Positions 1 through 11,879 of a stretch of 64,000 nt of DNA are shown here, piece by piece. This DNA is from Nautilus pompilius. Taxonomy: Eukaryota > Mollusca > Cephalopoda > Nautilida > Nautilidae. The number at the start of each line of letters is the position of its first letter. The stretch's first letter is position 1. A program made the translations under genes and the position numbers. Location of the stretch: contig JACATO010001002.1 of assembly GCA_018389105.1 (NCBI GenBank), forward strand, positions 62,001 to 126,000, read 5' to 3'. The notes beneath the pieces were generated by a model. It saw nothing but the letters and a program-made list of their open reading frames with translations. It had not been told where the DNA came from and did no database searches.

Positions 1-2380
1 AACAAGACACATTAAACGAAATAGCGCACTTACTAATTCGGTAACGATGTTTATTCTTTCTTTCCTCTGGCAATGTAAGTAAATATTTCGAAACAATGCT
101 CGTGCTAATATCATGCAAAATAAACAGAAGAAAAACGTAAATATCGTCTCTGCGCGGCACTTGCTAAATTCCACCTTTAATCGCATGTAAATGCCGAGTA
201 AAGTTGGCCGTTTCTGTTCCCGTCATGAAGATAAAGTACGACGTTTGTTCACTGACGACAAGCAGCAGGCAAATTCCATTTTTGCGTGATATTTACCGAT
301 AACGATGGGTTTATACTCGACTGCCAAGAGTATTTTAGACTGCTAGATTTTTATAGTGGACTTGAGATAAAAGATCATTTTTACATCATTTTAAATGGTT
401 GAAATAAGAACCAAAATACAAATATTTCGTGACATTTGTCTGGAATTTCGTATTGAATATATTTAATGTCATGCAAATGCGACATTAAAATAGTTTATTT
501 GTTCTTTATGTCAGTCTTCTGAGAAGAAGTAAGACTCAGTTGTTTTTTTTTTACTGGTGTTCAATACTGTATTAATAATTTTAGTTAAATAATATGAATG
601 TTTATGAGGTTATCCAAACTTTCTGCCAGTAATTAATCTTTTCTCTCTTTTTTTTATAAAAAAAGACAGATCCAAATAAAAGAATAAAATCGTTAAGAAT
701 TTCGGCTGCCGGGGAAAACTGAGATAAATGGTAACCAGGGACCGGAATAAATTTGCTAGATTTAAAATACAAATACGCGAGGATAGAATTTTAAGATGAG
801 GTGATGCCGTTCCCGACCAGAAATTCCGCTTTATTTCCGGGTAATCATCCGTAACGCAAGATGCGGTGTTGACGGCCATAGACAGAGGCGGAGTTAAACG
901 CCAGAACCACGGAAGGAGGGTCTAGTTCCCCGTTCTTCTACACCAGGTCTTTGAAACGAACCAGATTTCAGCGTCACTGGATTTTGGATCTCGTTTTGTC
1001 ATAAACGTCCATTAAGCCGGATCGTGCGTACATCATCCGCCCAGGGTTGTTGCGTGGCGATAAATATGATGTAATAAATATCACGTAACCACGGTGCTTT
1101 CCCTTTTTTTTTTTAAAAGATAACTTTGTGCCCGCTGTGAGTTACACATACAGTACGTAATTTCCGTCCCTTCTATGCCGTTTTAACGAGGCAATCTCAC
1201 AGTATTAATTGTATAACTCGACACAGTTAAGAGAAAGCTGGCGCAATAACCGTGATCGAGGCTGTCTTACCACCCGTTCTATTTAACTGATAAACGCAGC
1301 TTACATTTGAAAATTTTCCAGTCCTTATTGCACTACCGTCTTAAAAATTAAAAAAAAAAAGAGAAGAAATGTCTTTAAATCCTTTTGTTGGTCCACGGAG
1401 TAACTTTCGAGTGCTGCCGCCCAGGGCGTCGTCGACGCATTTCGGTAAGTTGTCTAACTTTCGCACCAGAACCATGTTAGCTTTTGGTGCGCGGAGATCT
1501 GGCGGGTCTTCAATTAGTTATCACTGTAAATTTCAGCAGCAAGCAAAGGATTTGCCAGGAGCTCGTGTAATGAATATTCAAAGTTTCGCCAGTTCTCCAT
1601 TCTTCTTCTCTGCGGTGGTTTTGAACGGGTGTTTCATAAGACGGTTTGACCAAACACCTGCGCCTTTGAGTATTGCTGAAGGTCAATGATTAAACTTGAA
1701 TATGGATTTCAACTAACAGCTTGTTACAACTACGTTCCTCTACTAGTGGCAGTTTGAGTCATCTGTTTGTTGAGATATCGGTATAGTTTAAGTCAGGCTT
1801 AGTTAAAAACCCAAGTGTGTTGGTGGATTTCCTTGGCTGTGTATCGGTGTAAGTTCGAATGGACGACTCCTTCCTCTAAAATTAGTCGCAAAACATTTTA
1901 ATTAGGACAGATTGCAGAAGTGTCTGCGACGAATCCGGCAGATACGTGAGGGAAACTCTCTTTAGACGGACATAGGAAAACAACAAAAACATGCCAACTT
2001 TAAATGTTGCTCTGACTACCACACTTTTGAGATTGGGGTGAGTTATTGAAGCCCTTTAAAGAGCTAGTGATTTTCCAGGCTTCTCGAGACTTGGAAAGTA
2101 GAAATAAACTAACTGTAAACACAAGCGGAAAAAAATGACAAGGCTAATTTCCAAAAGCCATTAATTTCTTGGACGGTTAAGTAAACGATTCTATTCAGAA
2201 AAAGTGCAAATTAATAGCAATTTATCGCTTTTAGATAAGTGGAATAGTTGAAAGAACAGATGATCTATAATAATATGCTTCTTGTTTTCCTACAATAAAT
2301 ATGAAACGATGCTTCTTTAGATAAGGCTTGTATTGATTAGTAGGAAACTAAAGACAGTGGCTTTTGTTTTTCTTTATCTA
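1..2380. other. non-coding, nothing recognised
   Basis: AT-rich sequence with short T and A runs. The longest open stretch (1369-1689, plus) resembles no family I know and lacks a strong start context. I see no RNA gene, transposon terminus or tandem repeat here. Confidence 0.5.
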
Positions 2381-2539
<159 letters not shown>

Positions 2540-5500
2540 CTTCCGTTGTCTCTCCAAGTTGTTTCTGGCTTTTTTATAACGCGAAAAAATGTCGATAAAT
2601 ATTTCGAATGCGGTCAACTCTGTAAGTGGCTGTCAAAGGCATAAATCAAGACGAAAACACAATAAAGAACGATATTTAAAAAAAAAGTGAAAACGAACAA
2701 TTTACGGTTTTCTGTCAAAGTTTTTAATGTAGCGAAATATCGGCTCAGCTGTCTCTTGGGTCTTGATGCTCCGCTGTTAAAGCAACTGAGCGGCTTAGAA
2801 AAGTCGACCTTTTTAAAGAAGCGGACCCTCTTACGCTTTCCGTGTTGTCCATCAGAACGATTTACCTGACAGACAGATTTTAAGAAGAATCAAGAGAGCT
2901 AAAGCATTCGATATTGGCTCTATCCGAGAACTTATTTTTAAGTTTAAAAAATCCATATATTTTTTTTAAGGAAGCACTTCTATTAAATCTTTTCCATCAG
3001 TGTGGAATAAATGATATCGGGGTCGCTGTTTCGATGTACTCGGTTGTCGTTAATCAGGATGCTGATCAGAGTCTTGGTAAATCATGGTTTGAGCCTCGCC
3101 GAGATTTCCGGAAATCAGATGTTACTGCATCAGATCGTTTTCATTTAGCGGAAAAGCCATATTAAGATTCGGTATATGCGTGTTCCTGAATAGAATGTTA
3201 TAGTTTGCGTACAAGTGACGTGCTCTACAGTTCATCCGTGAAAATATTGTCTTTAGAGAGAACGAAGAGGGCAGACAGACGGGTCAGAGGGCACAGACGG
3301 CAAAGCGAAAGTGCGCGGGGTGTACTCATCCAAGCCGACAGCCATCTCAAAAACAACTATAGGCAGAAGTATCACTTAGCATAATGAATTTCTTCTCGCT
3401 GGTGAGAGCGATGGGAGACAATGAAACTATAGAAAATGCAACTGAAGGCGCCAAAGATCTAACCCAGCCTCGGAGAGCTTGGTCAGTCAGTCTTAGACTC
3501 GCATTGTCAAAAACACGTATGGAGGAAGTGCCGGGTTCAGCACCAGTCCGTCCGTCAGTAACCAAATAAAGCGACTGTGCTAACACCTGCCGTCAAACCT
3601 ACGAACCACCAGAGAATTGTGGCCGAGCTCCTCTACCGTTCTGAGGAGGGTTCCTCAAACGACGCCAACCCTGAAATGGCTGAGTTTTCTCGACCGGTTC
3701 AAGGTTTTTCTTCGAGCCTCGGGTCAGGAAAGGAAATAATTTTAGAAAAGAAAACAAAAACACGAATGCGACAATAAAACAAACAGATGTAGACGACTGG
3801 AGAAAGCGCGATTCTTCCCCGATAAATTCTGAACGACGCGGAACGATCCCCTTGGTAGACTTTTGAAATCATCTCCTGACATAAAAACCTGCGTCAACTA
3901 GTGCCGCTTTTTGCTTTAAAAAACCCTATCTTGGGTTTCACCATCTGCCTGATGTAAGGGAGAGGGGGGAGGAATCAAAGGGTATTTCTTATAGACCTCA
4001 CTGAAAGAACATTATCGCCAACTTCGTCGGTATCTTCAGCACGTGCTTAGCAATAGCTTAACGTGTTCGCCACCGATGTCATTTAAATTTGGTAACCTCT
4101 AGTCTCTATAAAGATTGAATTAACCTTTTCCAAGCAAAACTGGCGACAAACACAAACCCAGTCGTTCATTTGTCTTGTAAACTGTGGCCCGCAGCAAATG
4201 GTATGCTATACATATTCTTTTTTAAATTAGTTTTTTTCTTAAATGTTCATTTATATTCGAGAAAATAGAAAGTGAATTTTTCGTTAACTGTCTGCAATAA
4301 TAATTTTTTTCCACATGATTGATTATTTTCGAAAAATTTACAATATAGCGACTAATAACCGAAATATATATATATATGTATACACTTCGTTTAATTCGCG
4401 ATACTTACTTTATAGCCCAAGATAATTCATTAAACATTTATGGTAAAATATTTAAATGCCATGTGCGGAATTTCTCAGTTCATATTCTAATGTTGCAATT
4501 TTAAAACACATTTTATTATTATCATAATTGTGATCAATACGTTAAATTAAAACAAGAATCACACGTCTCACAAAATCATGCTTCGAGGACTGAAGCACTG
4601 AACTTCGTGTTGAAATATTACACCGTTACACAAAAGTAAGTAGCTTTGTTTTGTTTGTATTTTATGTGGAGTTTCCGCACTTACAAAACGATTAAAAATC
4701 CTCCAGTTGCATTTAATAAAATTTAAAAAGAAAAATCAAACTTTTGTGTCTTTTCGGAATATCTACGCAGCGACGGTTTTAAATAAGAGCAGAGAAACTC
4801 AGTGAAAAAATAATTATGAAAATTGGCTTTTACATAAAAGTGGCTAATTTATTGGTGCAATTAACAATGCACCTGAAACAAAGGGACGGTTGACTCTCTG
4901 TGAGAAGTTGTCTCGTTTCTAATAAATTCTTGATATAGTCTAATAAAAGACAGATAACGCCTTTTCAAAAGTCAGTAATCAAGATTCCTGCTAAGAATTC
5001 AGGCAAGTCAACAGTAACCGTACAAAATCACGTGATTGTGACGTAACTATTTTCAGTTAATGAGAGATCTGAACACGGTGGGAAAAAATACTCGCATGGA
5101 ATTAGTTAAAATTATCTTTTGCTATGGAGATGCAAGATTTGTTAAAGTCAAATATTCTAATTGATGAAAGGAAAGTTAAAATTTTCTTATAAAGAAACAT
5201 CTAGAATAAGTGAAGGCAGAACGTGGGATATTTTAATTCAAAAAGTTGTAGTTAGTAGGGAATTGGAAGCCAGATATTATAAAGTTTGGGTTCAGATTAA
5301 CGGTCTTATCACACCGAAAGTTTATAAAATGCATAATTAAACTACTTAGGGACTTACGCTGATTATATTTTCTTATAGTAAATTAAACAGGGCACTTAAT
5401 AAATTGAACCTCACATGAGATTAAAGGCGGCGTATAGCGCATGCGTCACGAACTACTGATTGAGGAAGTCGAAGATGTGCCATTGCGGGATTAGTTGAAA

Positions 5501-5939
5501 ACACTGGATGACTGTACGGTTTCTGTCTACCAGCTCTTGAGATCGACACTATTTATGCTCATGAAGTTAATTCCATTATTCTGAACGTGATTTCCCATGA
5601 AATGTAATGATAATGAACTCTTATCCCTCTCTATTTGCTATCGTTAACGTTGTCGGATTTTCCACAAGGAACCGACACCGAGAAGTCGTTAATGTGTAAA
5701 GATTAGCAGGATTTGATACTTCCATGCATTCGAAAACGGGTATATTTACACGTGTCGTCGCTTGGATACGTACAGAATCGCTTTGAATTACGGGTCAGAA
5801 CCACATCGCTAAAGTCAGTACTTGGTTACTTAAAAGCAAACCAGTTGTTCGCGTTTTATTATATCTTCTTCGTCAGTGTGTAGAGCTCTCGCTGAGAGGA
5901 TCTCAGACCTGCGGGATAACTATCAGTGGTGAGGCTGTG
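2540..5939. other. non-coding, nothing recognised
   Basis: AT-rich DNA with a short TA stretch near 4364-4381. Open frames are short and show no known motif on either strand. Confidence 0.5.
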
Positions 5940-5963
5940 GTTTCACCTGAGTAATGGTGAAAC
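5940..5963. other. perfect 8-bp hairpin
   Basis: GTTTCACC at 5940-5947 is followed after 8 nt by its exact reverse complement GGTGAAAC at 5956-5963. It sits at the start of a GC-richer block (about 5880-6480) just beyond the 3' end of the CIP2A-like gene. Function unknown. Confidence 0.5.
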
Positions 5964-6486
5964 ACCCTGATTTTAGCAGTACATCAGCTGTTTATTAATA
6001 AGAGTTAATCGGAACTCGGACGGAAACGTTTCAGCGGTTTACCGAGGTGAAAATCGTGTGTTCTTCTCCGAAGAGAAGGGACCTCTGGTGTAGCGAGCTC
6101 CGAGTCGGGGCCGATACCAAGGTTGAGGGGCCGAAGCACGTCGTTAGTGGGGGGGAGCAGGCGAAGCCCCGCTAGAGTGATCGCTTCCCCAGCTGAACTT
6201 GGTGGGGCCTCAGTGCTTCAGGTCCGAAAATCGGTCCGGAAACACCTAACCTTTCCAGCCAGAGGATTGAAGGCCATGGCAAAAAGGATCCCTCGCCCCT
6301 ACCCTTCCGAGCAGGGGACTTTCAGTTGTGCCGCCACCACGAGCGTACTCGATCCCCACCCATCCAGGCACAAGGGAACCATTTTCCGCCATGGAGACCA
6401 ACCACCCAGGAAAAGGAGTTTCCTCCGAGTTGAATGGAGGGAACCAAAATACCCCGGGAGCTACGCTCTGAACCCCCCTTTTTTTC
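5964..6486. other. GC-richer intergenic block downstream of CIP2A-like gene
   Basis: This stretch is richer in G and C than its surroundings and contains a G run near 6152-6158. The plus-strand open frame 6123-6653 runs through it and into the 3'UTR of the minus-strand gene, so I treat it as spurious. It may be an old repeat; I do not recognise the family. Confidence 0.4.
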
Positions 6487-6503
6487 TGAAAAACAAGTAT
6501 AAC

Positions 6504-6509
6504 TTTATT
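6504..6509 (-). promoter_or_regulatory. polyadenylation signal AATAAA of CIP2A-like gene
   Basis: Minus-strand AATAAA about 160 nt after the stop codon. Cleavage would be expected about 10-30 nt further on, near 6475-6494, where the minus strand has a short A run. It defines a 3'UTR of roughly 170-190 nt. Confidence 0.6.
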
Positions 6510-6667
6510 TTCATATTTCAATGCATTCAACTAGTAAAATCACCGATCAGTGTAAAGATACATAAAAGTTTCTCTTTCATCACAGTTTACAAAGATTGGA
6601 AATTTAAAACTAATGTACATGCACTTTCCTTTTTCCTTCTTAGTATTAATTGAGTGTTTTCTCTTCC

Positions 6668-7255
6668 CTAAAGTTCTAAATCATTTGGCATTTTGTCAGA
6701 GCTAAGATTGTGGATGAGTGCTTCCAGCTGTGTGTGCTTCTCTATCTTGGCTCTGAGTTTTGCAAGCAACACATCCTTCTCTTCTATTGATGCTTCATGT
6801 TGCTGACAAACCAGTTCCAGAGACGAAACCTGATGTTGCAACTCCTTCTTGGCCTGCTCTGCTTTAGACATGTTTGTCCTAAACTTGTCGATGGCGTCCT
6901 CCAACTCATCTAGTTCTTTTGATCTTTTGATGTTTTTATTCAATTGTTCCTCTATTTCCTGATTATCTCTGGAGAGATCTCGCACTTTCGCATCAGTTTC
7001 CTTTAATAGGTGAGACAAATGCTTGCACTCCTCTTCTAACTTTGCAAGTTGCTCTGATGTTGCATCATACTGCTGCTTAAGAGACTCGTTGTGTCGTCCA
7101 ACCATTTCGTACCTTTCTGATAAAGTTGTGAGCTCCTGCTTAAGTGCAGCCAGCGCACGTTCATTGTTCTCCAATCTTTGTGACTGGTTACTGTGGGCCA
7201 ACAGCAACTCTTTATGATCAGCAGCATTGGCTAACAACTTCTTTTCCTCCTGCAT
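6668..7255 (-). CDS. CIP2A: CIP2A-like protein, C-terminal coiled-coil exon (partial)
   Basis: This 195-codon frame ends in a proper stop and is charged, heptad-rich coiled coil throughout. By memory it aligns almost without gaps to the last ~197 residues of human CIP2A (KIAA1524). Shared anchors are NESLK (residues 56-60), the AEQ..KEL...SSLE block (132-147), EEK (158-160) and the terminal KH....IH.LS..K pattern (173-188). CIP2A has N-terminal armadillo-type repeats and a dimerising C-terminal coiled coil. It inhibits PP2A-B56 and works with TOPBP1 on broken mitotic chromosomes. Only the C-terminal ~20% is here. The first codon is probably not the start: it is preceded by an AG acceptor-like site, with an in-frame TAA 15 nt further upstream, so this is most likely the last exon. 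A 5'-truncated retrocopy is the alternative. Confidence 0.85.
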   Translation of the reverse strand: MQEEKKLLANAADHKELLLAHSNQSQRLENNERALAALKQELTTLSERYEMVGRHNESLKQQYDATSEQLAKLEEECKHLSHLLKETDAKVRDLSRDNQEIEEQLNKNIKRSKELDELEDAIDKFRTNMSKAEQAKKELQHQVSSLELVCQQHEASIEEKDVLLAKLRAKIEKHTQLEALIHNLSSDKMPNDLEL

Positions 7256-8448
7256 CTTAGCCAGAGGAATTTAGTTAAGCAGCCCCTCAGTTTTGAAATC
7301 CACCATTCGTTTCTCTATTTCCCAAATACCGTCTCGTTATGTCGGAATCGCATTCTTTACTTATTTCTCCAGTTGTCTGATAAAATTTGAACCTAAAATA
7401 TGTTTATTAAGCAGGCGATTGCATTTTATTTACCGTTACATTGATTTTTTTTCTCCCTTCTTCTAACACTGTAGATACGGCGGGTCGGATTTATTTGGGG
7501 TTCTTGGTGTATTATTTGCAATACTGAGTAAACCGTTTCGTCATATTTCCAAGAGTCTTTTTTTATTTGGCACCATTTAAAAGTGAAACATATAAGAGGA
7601 GACTGACGTTCGACGTCACCTGCTGGTAGAGAAATAAAAGCGTTTTAAGATACATCTGATGAAGAATTAGTTTAAATTTTAAAAGAACAAAAGAATAATA
7701 ACCCTGTCATATATTATTAATTTTATTACAAATTTCTCTCTCTCTCTCTCTATATATATAAACCTTGAAATATCAACTGTCCTATTTCCTATGGTTTCTT
7801 TACATATATAAGCAAACAAAAACTTCTAAATATTTTTTTCTATTATTTGATGTTCGCATTATATGGATCTTGTGACATGATTTTTTTCGAATGCTAAAAT
7901 TTCTCAATGGATCGGGACTCGCCGCACTGATGAAAACCGTTAGAGAAGTTCTCAACATCTGGTGGAGACGTGACTAGCGGTAAGCGCGCGGAGTTTTTGT
8001 TCTAAAATACTCTCTGAAATCTACGTATTTCTTTTATTTCCAGCAGACAGAGGCATTTTACCGTGAAGAAAAAGATTTTTTTTTCCCTAAATTTAGATTG
8101 TCTCGAAGGTATGAGCAGGCGTTTTCTCCCTGGCTGAAAGCTGTTTGTAGTTGTTGAACCACGTGGCTTGTCTCGCCACCGAGAGGTCTGCTGAGAGAGA
8201 TGCATATTTTGTGTTCTTGTCTCAGCTTCCATGTGTTTCGCATAAGGCGAGAAAGCCTTCAAATATAATTGTTTCTGCCGCCCTCTCGAAAACTTCACAC
8301 TAAAGAACTAAAATACTGCATTTACATGGCTGTCTTTAAAAAAGTCAGGTTAGTGTTTTTTTTAAATGCTAGTTAGTAAAGGAAATCAGTTGCTTGCATC
8401 TCTAAGATTACGCATATTGTATACAAATAAGCAAACAGTAGAATCTAC
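7256..8448 (-). other. putative intron of CIP2A-like gene
   Basis: No convincing coding sequence on the minus strand. About 70 residues that lie between the 'EIM' region and the terminal coiled coil in human CIP2A should be encoded nearby, but I could not find them. The two overlapping minus frames at 8002-8298 do not look like CIP2A. A CT tract followed by TA repeats lies at 7736-7761. Confidence 0.35.
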
Positions 8449-8513
8449 ATCAGCAGTAATGGCCTTGACGGCTAGAGCACGGATTTTCATCGATTCCAGC
8501 TTCATGATTTCAG
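8449..8513 (-). CDS. candidate CIP2A-like internal exon (weak)
   Basis: On the minus strand a good acceptor (pyrimidine-rich, ending TTTCAG) precedes an open segment reading EIMKLESMKIRALAVKA, followed by a weak GTAGAT donor. The pattern IM....MK...LA.K resembles the segment of human CIP2A that precedes the coiled coil, and the position and strand are right for an upstream exon. Its end phase (0) fits the acceptor of the terminal exon. Its start phase does not fit the candidate exon at 8933-9045, so at least one boundary or exon is wrong or missing. Confidence 0.25.
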
Positions 8514-8932
8514 CTGAAAGATTTAGCATAAAACATTCCGATGACGATAGATTTAAAACAGGGATGTTATTTGAAGACACCAAACTGTAAGAAAAGCCGT
8601 CTGACGTAAGAATAATTTTAAGAAATTGATAACGAAACTAAAATGGAAGCCGGAAATAGGGTGTAGCGTGATGACATGTTGAATTCCAAGCCAACAGCCT
8701 TTGGCATTTTCATGGCAAAAATCTGTGAGGACATATCGAAGACAGATTACAGTTCAGTGTTTGCTAACTCAAGCAAGCAGGCTACACTATAACGATGAAC
8801 ATTTTTACATTGATAGAACACACAATGTTCGTTCACTAAGATGCCCCAGATCGATTACATGCTAAAATAGTCACATTGCGTCGCGTCCAAAAGTATTTAT
8901 ATCTGAATTAATTGTTCGGATAACTCCCTTAC
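8514..8932 (-). other. putative intron, nothing recognised
   Basis: AT-rich sequence between two weak exon candidates. No motif stands out. Confidence 0.3.
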
Positions 8933-9045
8933 AGAAAACCCAAGGGTGTTTCTAACCTTAACAGTGGAAAGGATACAGTTTGGTGTTAAAACATGGTTTG
9001 TATTTTCAGGTATCGCTGGGCCAGAATATAACACACTATCTACTG
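8933..9045 (-). CDS. candidate CIP2A-like internal exon (weak)
   Basis: A strong minus-strand acceptor (long T-rich tract ending TTCTTAG, AG at 9046-9047) opens a frame reading VDSVLYSGPAIPENTNHVL and onward, closed by a GTAAGG donor (8927-8932). An alternative donor GTTAGA would end it at 8957. Resemblance to the stretch of CIP2A before its coiled coil is only suggestive. The evidence is mainly the splice sites and collinearity with the terminal exon. Confidence 0.22.
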
Positions 9046-11699
9046 CTAAGAATAAAAACAAAAATGAAGTCAACCGTGTCCATTGATTAAGAAGTATTAT
9101 GTTACCATTCGTCCAAAGAAATTTTAATGACTGATTTGTAAGCTCCCAGATTCCATAAAGGGATGTTTCTAATATATTTTTATGCATGATGAAATACTGT
9201 CAGTGCGAAAAAAATGCCATATTTCAGTTTCAGTTGCAATTACATTATTTAATTTTGTTTTGATGTCATCTTCAGCCATCAAATAATTTTTTTTTCCTAT
9301 ATAGATAAATGGAGAAAAGGCAAATCAGTTTTATAGAAGAGCCCAGAAACTACATTTGCATATTAGGAATGATTATACTAATTTAACTTGTTCTTGGCCT
9401 CATCTTTCCCTTTTTCTTTCATTAAAAAAGCATTAATTCTTAACTGATTACTTAAACTAAAAGATAAACCATATTTAGATCGCATTTACTTTCCAAAGAT
9501 TTAATGAAACGACTTCCTTTAGGTTCTTCATGGCAAAAATTAATAACGAAATAAAAGCCAATAATTAAATTTAATAACTTCATTAAACACGTGTACAATG
9601 TCACGTAAACTCCGAGGAAAGTTAGTATCTAGGCCCTCAATGGCGTTCATTAAAGAACAAGTAAAAGGAGGCTTTGTCTTCAGCTCATTTGTTGCGCTAT
9701 CTAATGTACTAGGTTGACAACGAAAGCATTTGAACGTACAGGTCGCTCTCATCTTTTCCTCCCCCCCCCCAAACACGATGAAAAAATTTTCTCCGTTCGG
9801 TTTTTACTTTGTGCCCCAGGGAACAAAAGGAAACACTGCGTTGTATATACACGACGTTGGGCTATCCCTTTAATGCCGTGTGCACAGTACACGTTATGTA
9901 CTGCAAACAGCCGTTTTCCTTTCATTTTCATAAAGAACATTAACGAACAGGTGAAGTTAACTTTCCCCTTCAGCAATAAGGTTTCAGACAGGCGTGCAGG
10001 TATCAAAGATGTCTGGCGGCAGAATATTCGTGAAAAGAACGGACATCGATTACCATCTACGCTTCACCGTGGCTTTCCGTGGTCGCGTGCTCTCCTCGCT
10101 GGGAGTCCCTAAAAGATACCATTTTAAAGAAGATCTTCGATCGCTTCTGCTGCACGAATAGTTTTTGACAAGCCTTGTTCGGACCTGGTCACCCACCGCT
10201 GGGTTTGTTCTCCTTCTTTCTGATAAGCTTTTCCATTAAATGAAAATTATTTCCACGCTTACTTTCCTCATCTTAAATTCACATGAATGATGCCCGCCTT
10301 TGTGATGGAACTTATTCACAGCGATCGCCATAATTCGCGTTATTAATTATTAAAGAAAGACTGACGGAGTACAGTTTCTGCCAAATGCATCATCTTGGGC
10401 CTTCCGATTTTCTTGCTGGATGTTATCGTTAAAATTTGGGAGATAGCATCTCATTATATTCCAGATACCACGTCAGTTTTTGCTTTGCTAATGGCACCCG
10501 TTTTGTCACCTCACCGCGGAAGCAATAGTTAGTATTTGTGGTGCACTGTATATTTACCCATAATGCAAAACGAGTGTGGAGTTGGAGATTTGTCGTCACG
10601 TGGTCCTATTATATTTATAAGGAAAGTTCTATATATCACAGCCCCTGTGGCTCAACCTGTGCTACATAATAGAGATTTTAAGAGCAATGGGATGCAAATG
10701 CACTCTCAGGTGGTATATAAAGAGTTAAATAACATTTTTTTTTATAAATTTAATAACGTTCTTTGAACAATATATCATTTTAAAACATTTTTTGTATCCG
10801 ATTTTACCTTTATGTGCCAGAGAGTCGGTTTCTGATAAATACATCCATTGTTGACATAGATTACTTTTCCATGGCGTTACTTTACTTTATAGAATTCTTA
10901 AAAAAAAAACAAACAACTATGACTGCTTCCGTTGTCGTAAAATATCAATTACCCTACCCGCTACTAATTGGTGTTTAACATTCTGCTGGGTTGTTTTCCT
11001 TTAATTTGTCTGCTGACGACGAAACCGCCGACCGTCATCGCACTTGAGAGTTTTTCGATTTAAAAGAAATTTTTCAAATGTTGGTTTATTGCCTTCGGGT
11101 GTTGATAATGCCAAATATATTAGACGCAATCTATAAAACCACAAATGTTTCGCAGCAATTAAGGGGCGATAATCCAAATAAATTTTCCAAAAATAAATCG
11201 TGAGAACCCCCCGAGAAAATTTAGCAGGAATCTTTAAATTTGTAAGTGATGTTACGTGATACAGCAGCCAGCATGTATCCGTTTCTGCATCAGTCGTGAG
11301 ATCCAAGAATTTCTAACTGGGTTACCAGAATATAATAGTTGTTGACGGATCAACGCGGCCGGTTGGTACGTTGGCGCTTCTTCTGCTGCCGCATCCGAAG
11401 AATTATTCTTGACAAACATTTCGATGTACCAAAGAATATTTCGCGACATTGGCCGGGCGGAATTCTTAGGTCGATAGGCCCCTAACCAACTCAACGGACA
11501 GATGTGACATTTTTGTAATACTAGGGAACTGGAACAAACCACGAGTAAACACTAACCCCTAGGCATCAAAAGAAATTAGCTTTGAATTTTCAGCTTCAGA
11601 TGAAATTATCTTGGCCCACGAGATCCAAAAACTACAAAAGCAAACGGCATATAATATTACAGTCATCTTCTCCGGACCTGAGCCATCTTGAAAACTTAC
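9046..11699. other. non-coding or intronic, nothing firm
   Basis: Contains a run of ten C at 9761-9770. A minus-strand open segment around 11330-11480 has an acceptor-like CTAAG and a GTAACC donor-like site, but its protein matches nothing I know. The remaining open frames look accidental. Confidence 0.35.
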
Positions 11700-11768
11700 G
11701 TTAAAATCCATTCTCCCACTTAATTCGCGTACCTTTTGCACACGATCCATTACCAGTTCCTCTACAAA
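11700..11768 (-). CDS. candidate internal exon, product unknown
   Basis: On the minus strand a TACTAAAC branch-point match (11781-11788) is followed by an AG (11769-11770), then 69 open nucleotides, then a consensus GTAAGT donor (11694-11699). The 23 residues begin FVEELVMDRVQKVREL and look like an amphipathic helix. Length is a multiple of three and the end is phase 0. It could be an upstream exon of the CIP2A-like gene (same strand) or belong to another gene. Splice signals, not homology, are the evidence. Confidence 0.3.
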
Positions 11769-11879
11769 CTGTCCGCACGTGTTTAGTAAGTCAGTTTAGA
11801 ATTGCCAAGGCTTTATTTAAATACCAAACAGGGGGCGGATCGAGCCATCGGAAAGGTTCAACGACAGATGACGCAGACT

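Noticed and set aside
6123..6653. 176-codon plus-strand protein
   Set aside because: Runs antisense through the CIP2A-like 3'UTR, has low-complexity Phe/Ile content at its end and no family resemblance.
8002..8298. Missing coiled-coil exon of the CIP2A-like gene
   Set aside because: Neither overlapping minus frame is coiled coil or resembles the expected segment.
11252..11542. Exon resembling a CIP2A armadillo segment (ALIRQQLLY)
   Set aside because: The similarity is a handful of residues. Splice-like sites are weak and no neighbouring exon fits.
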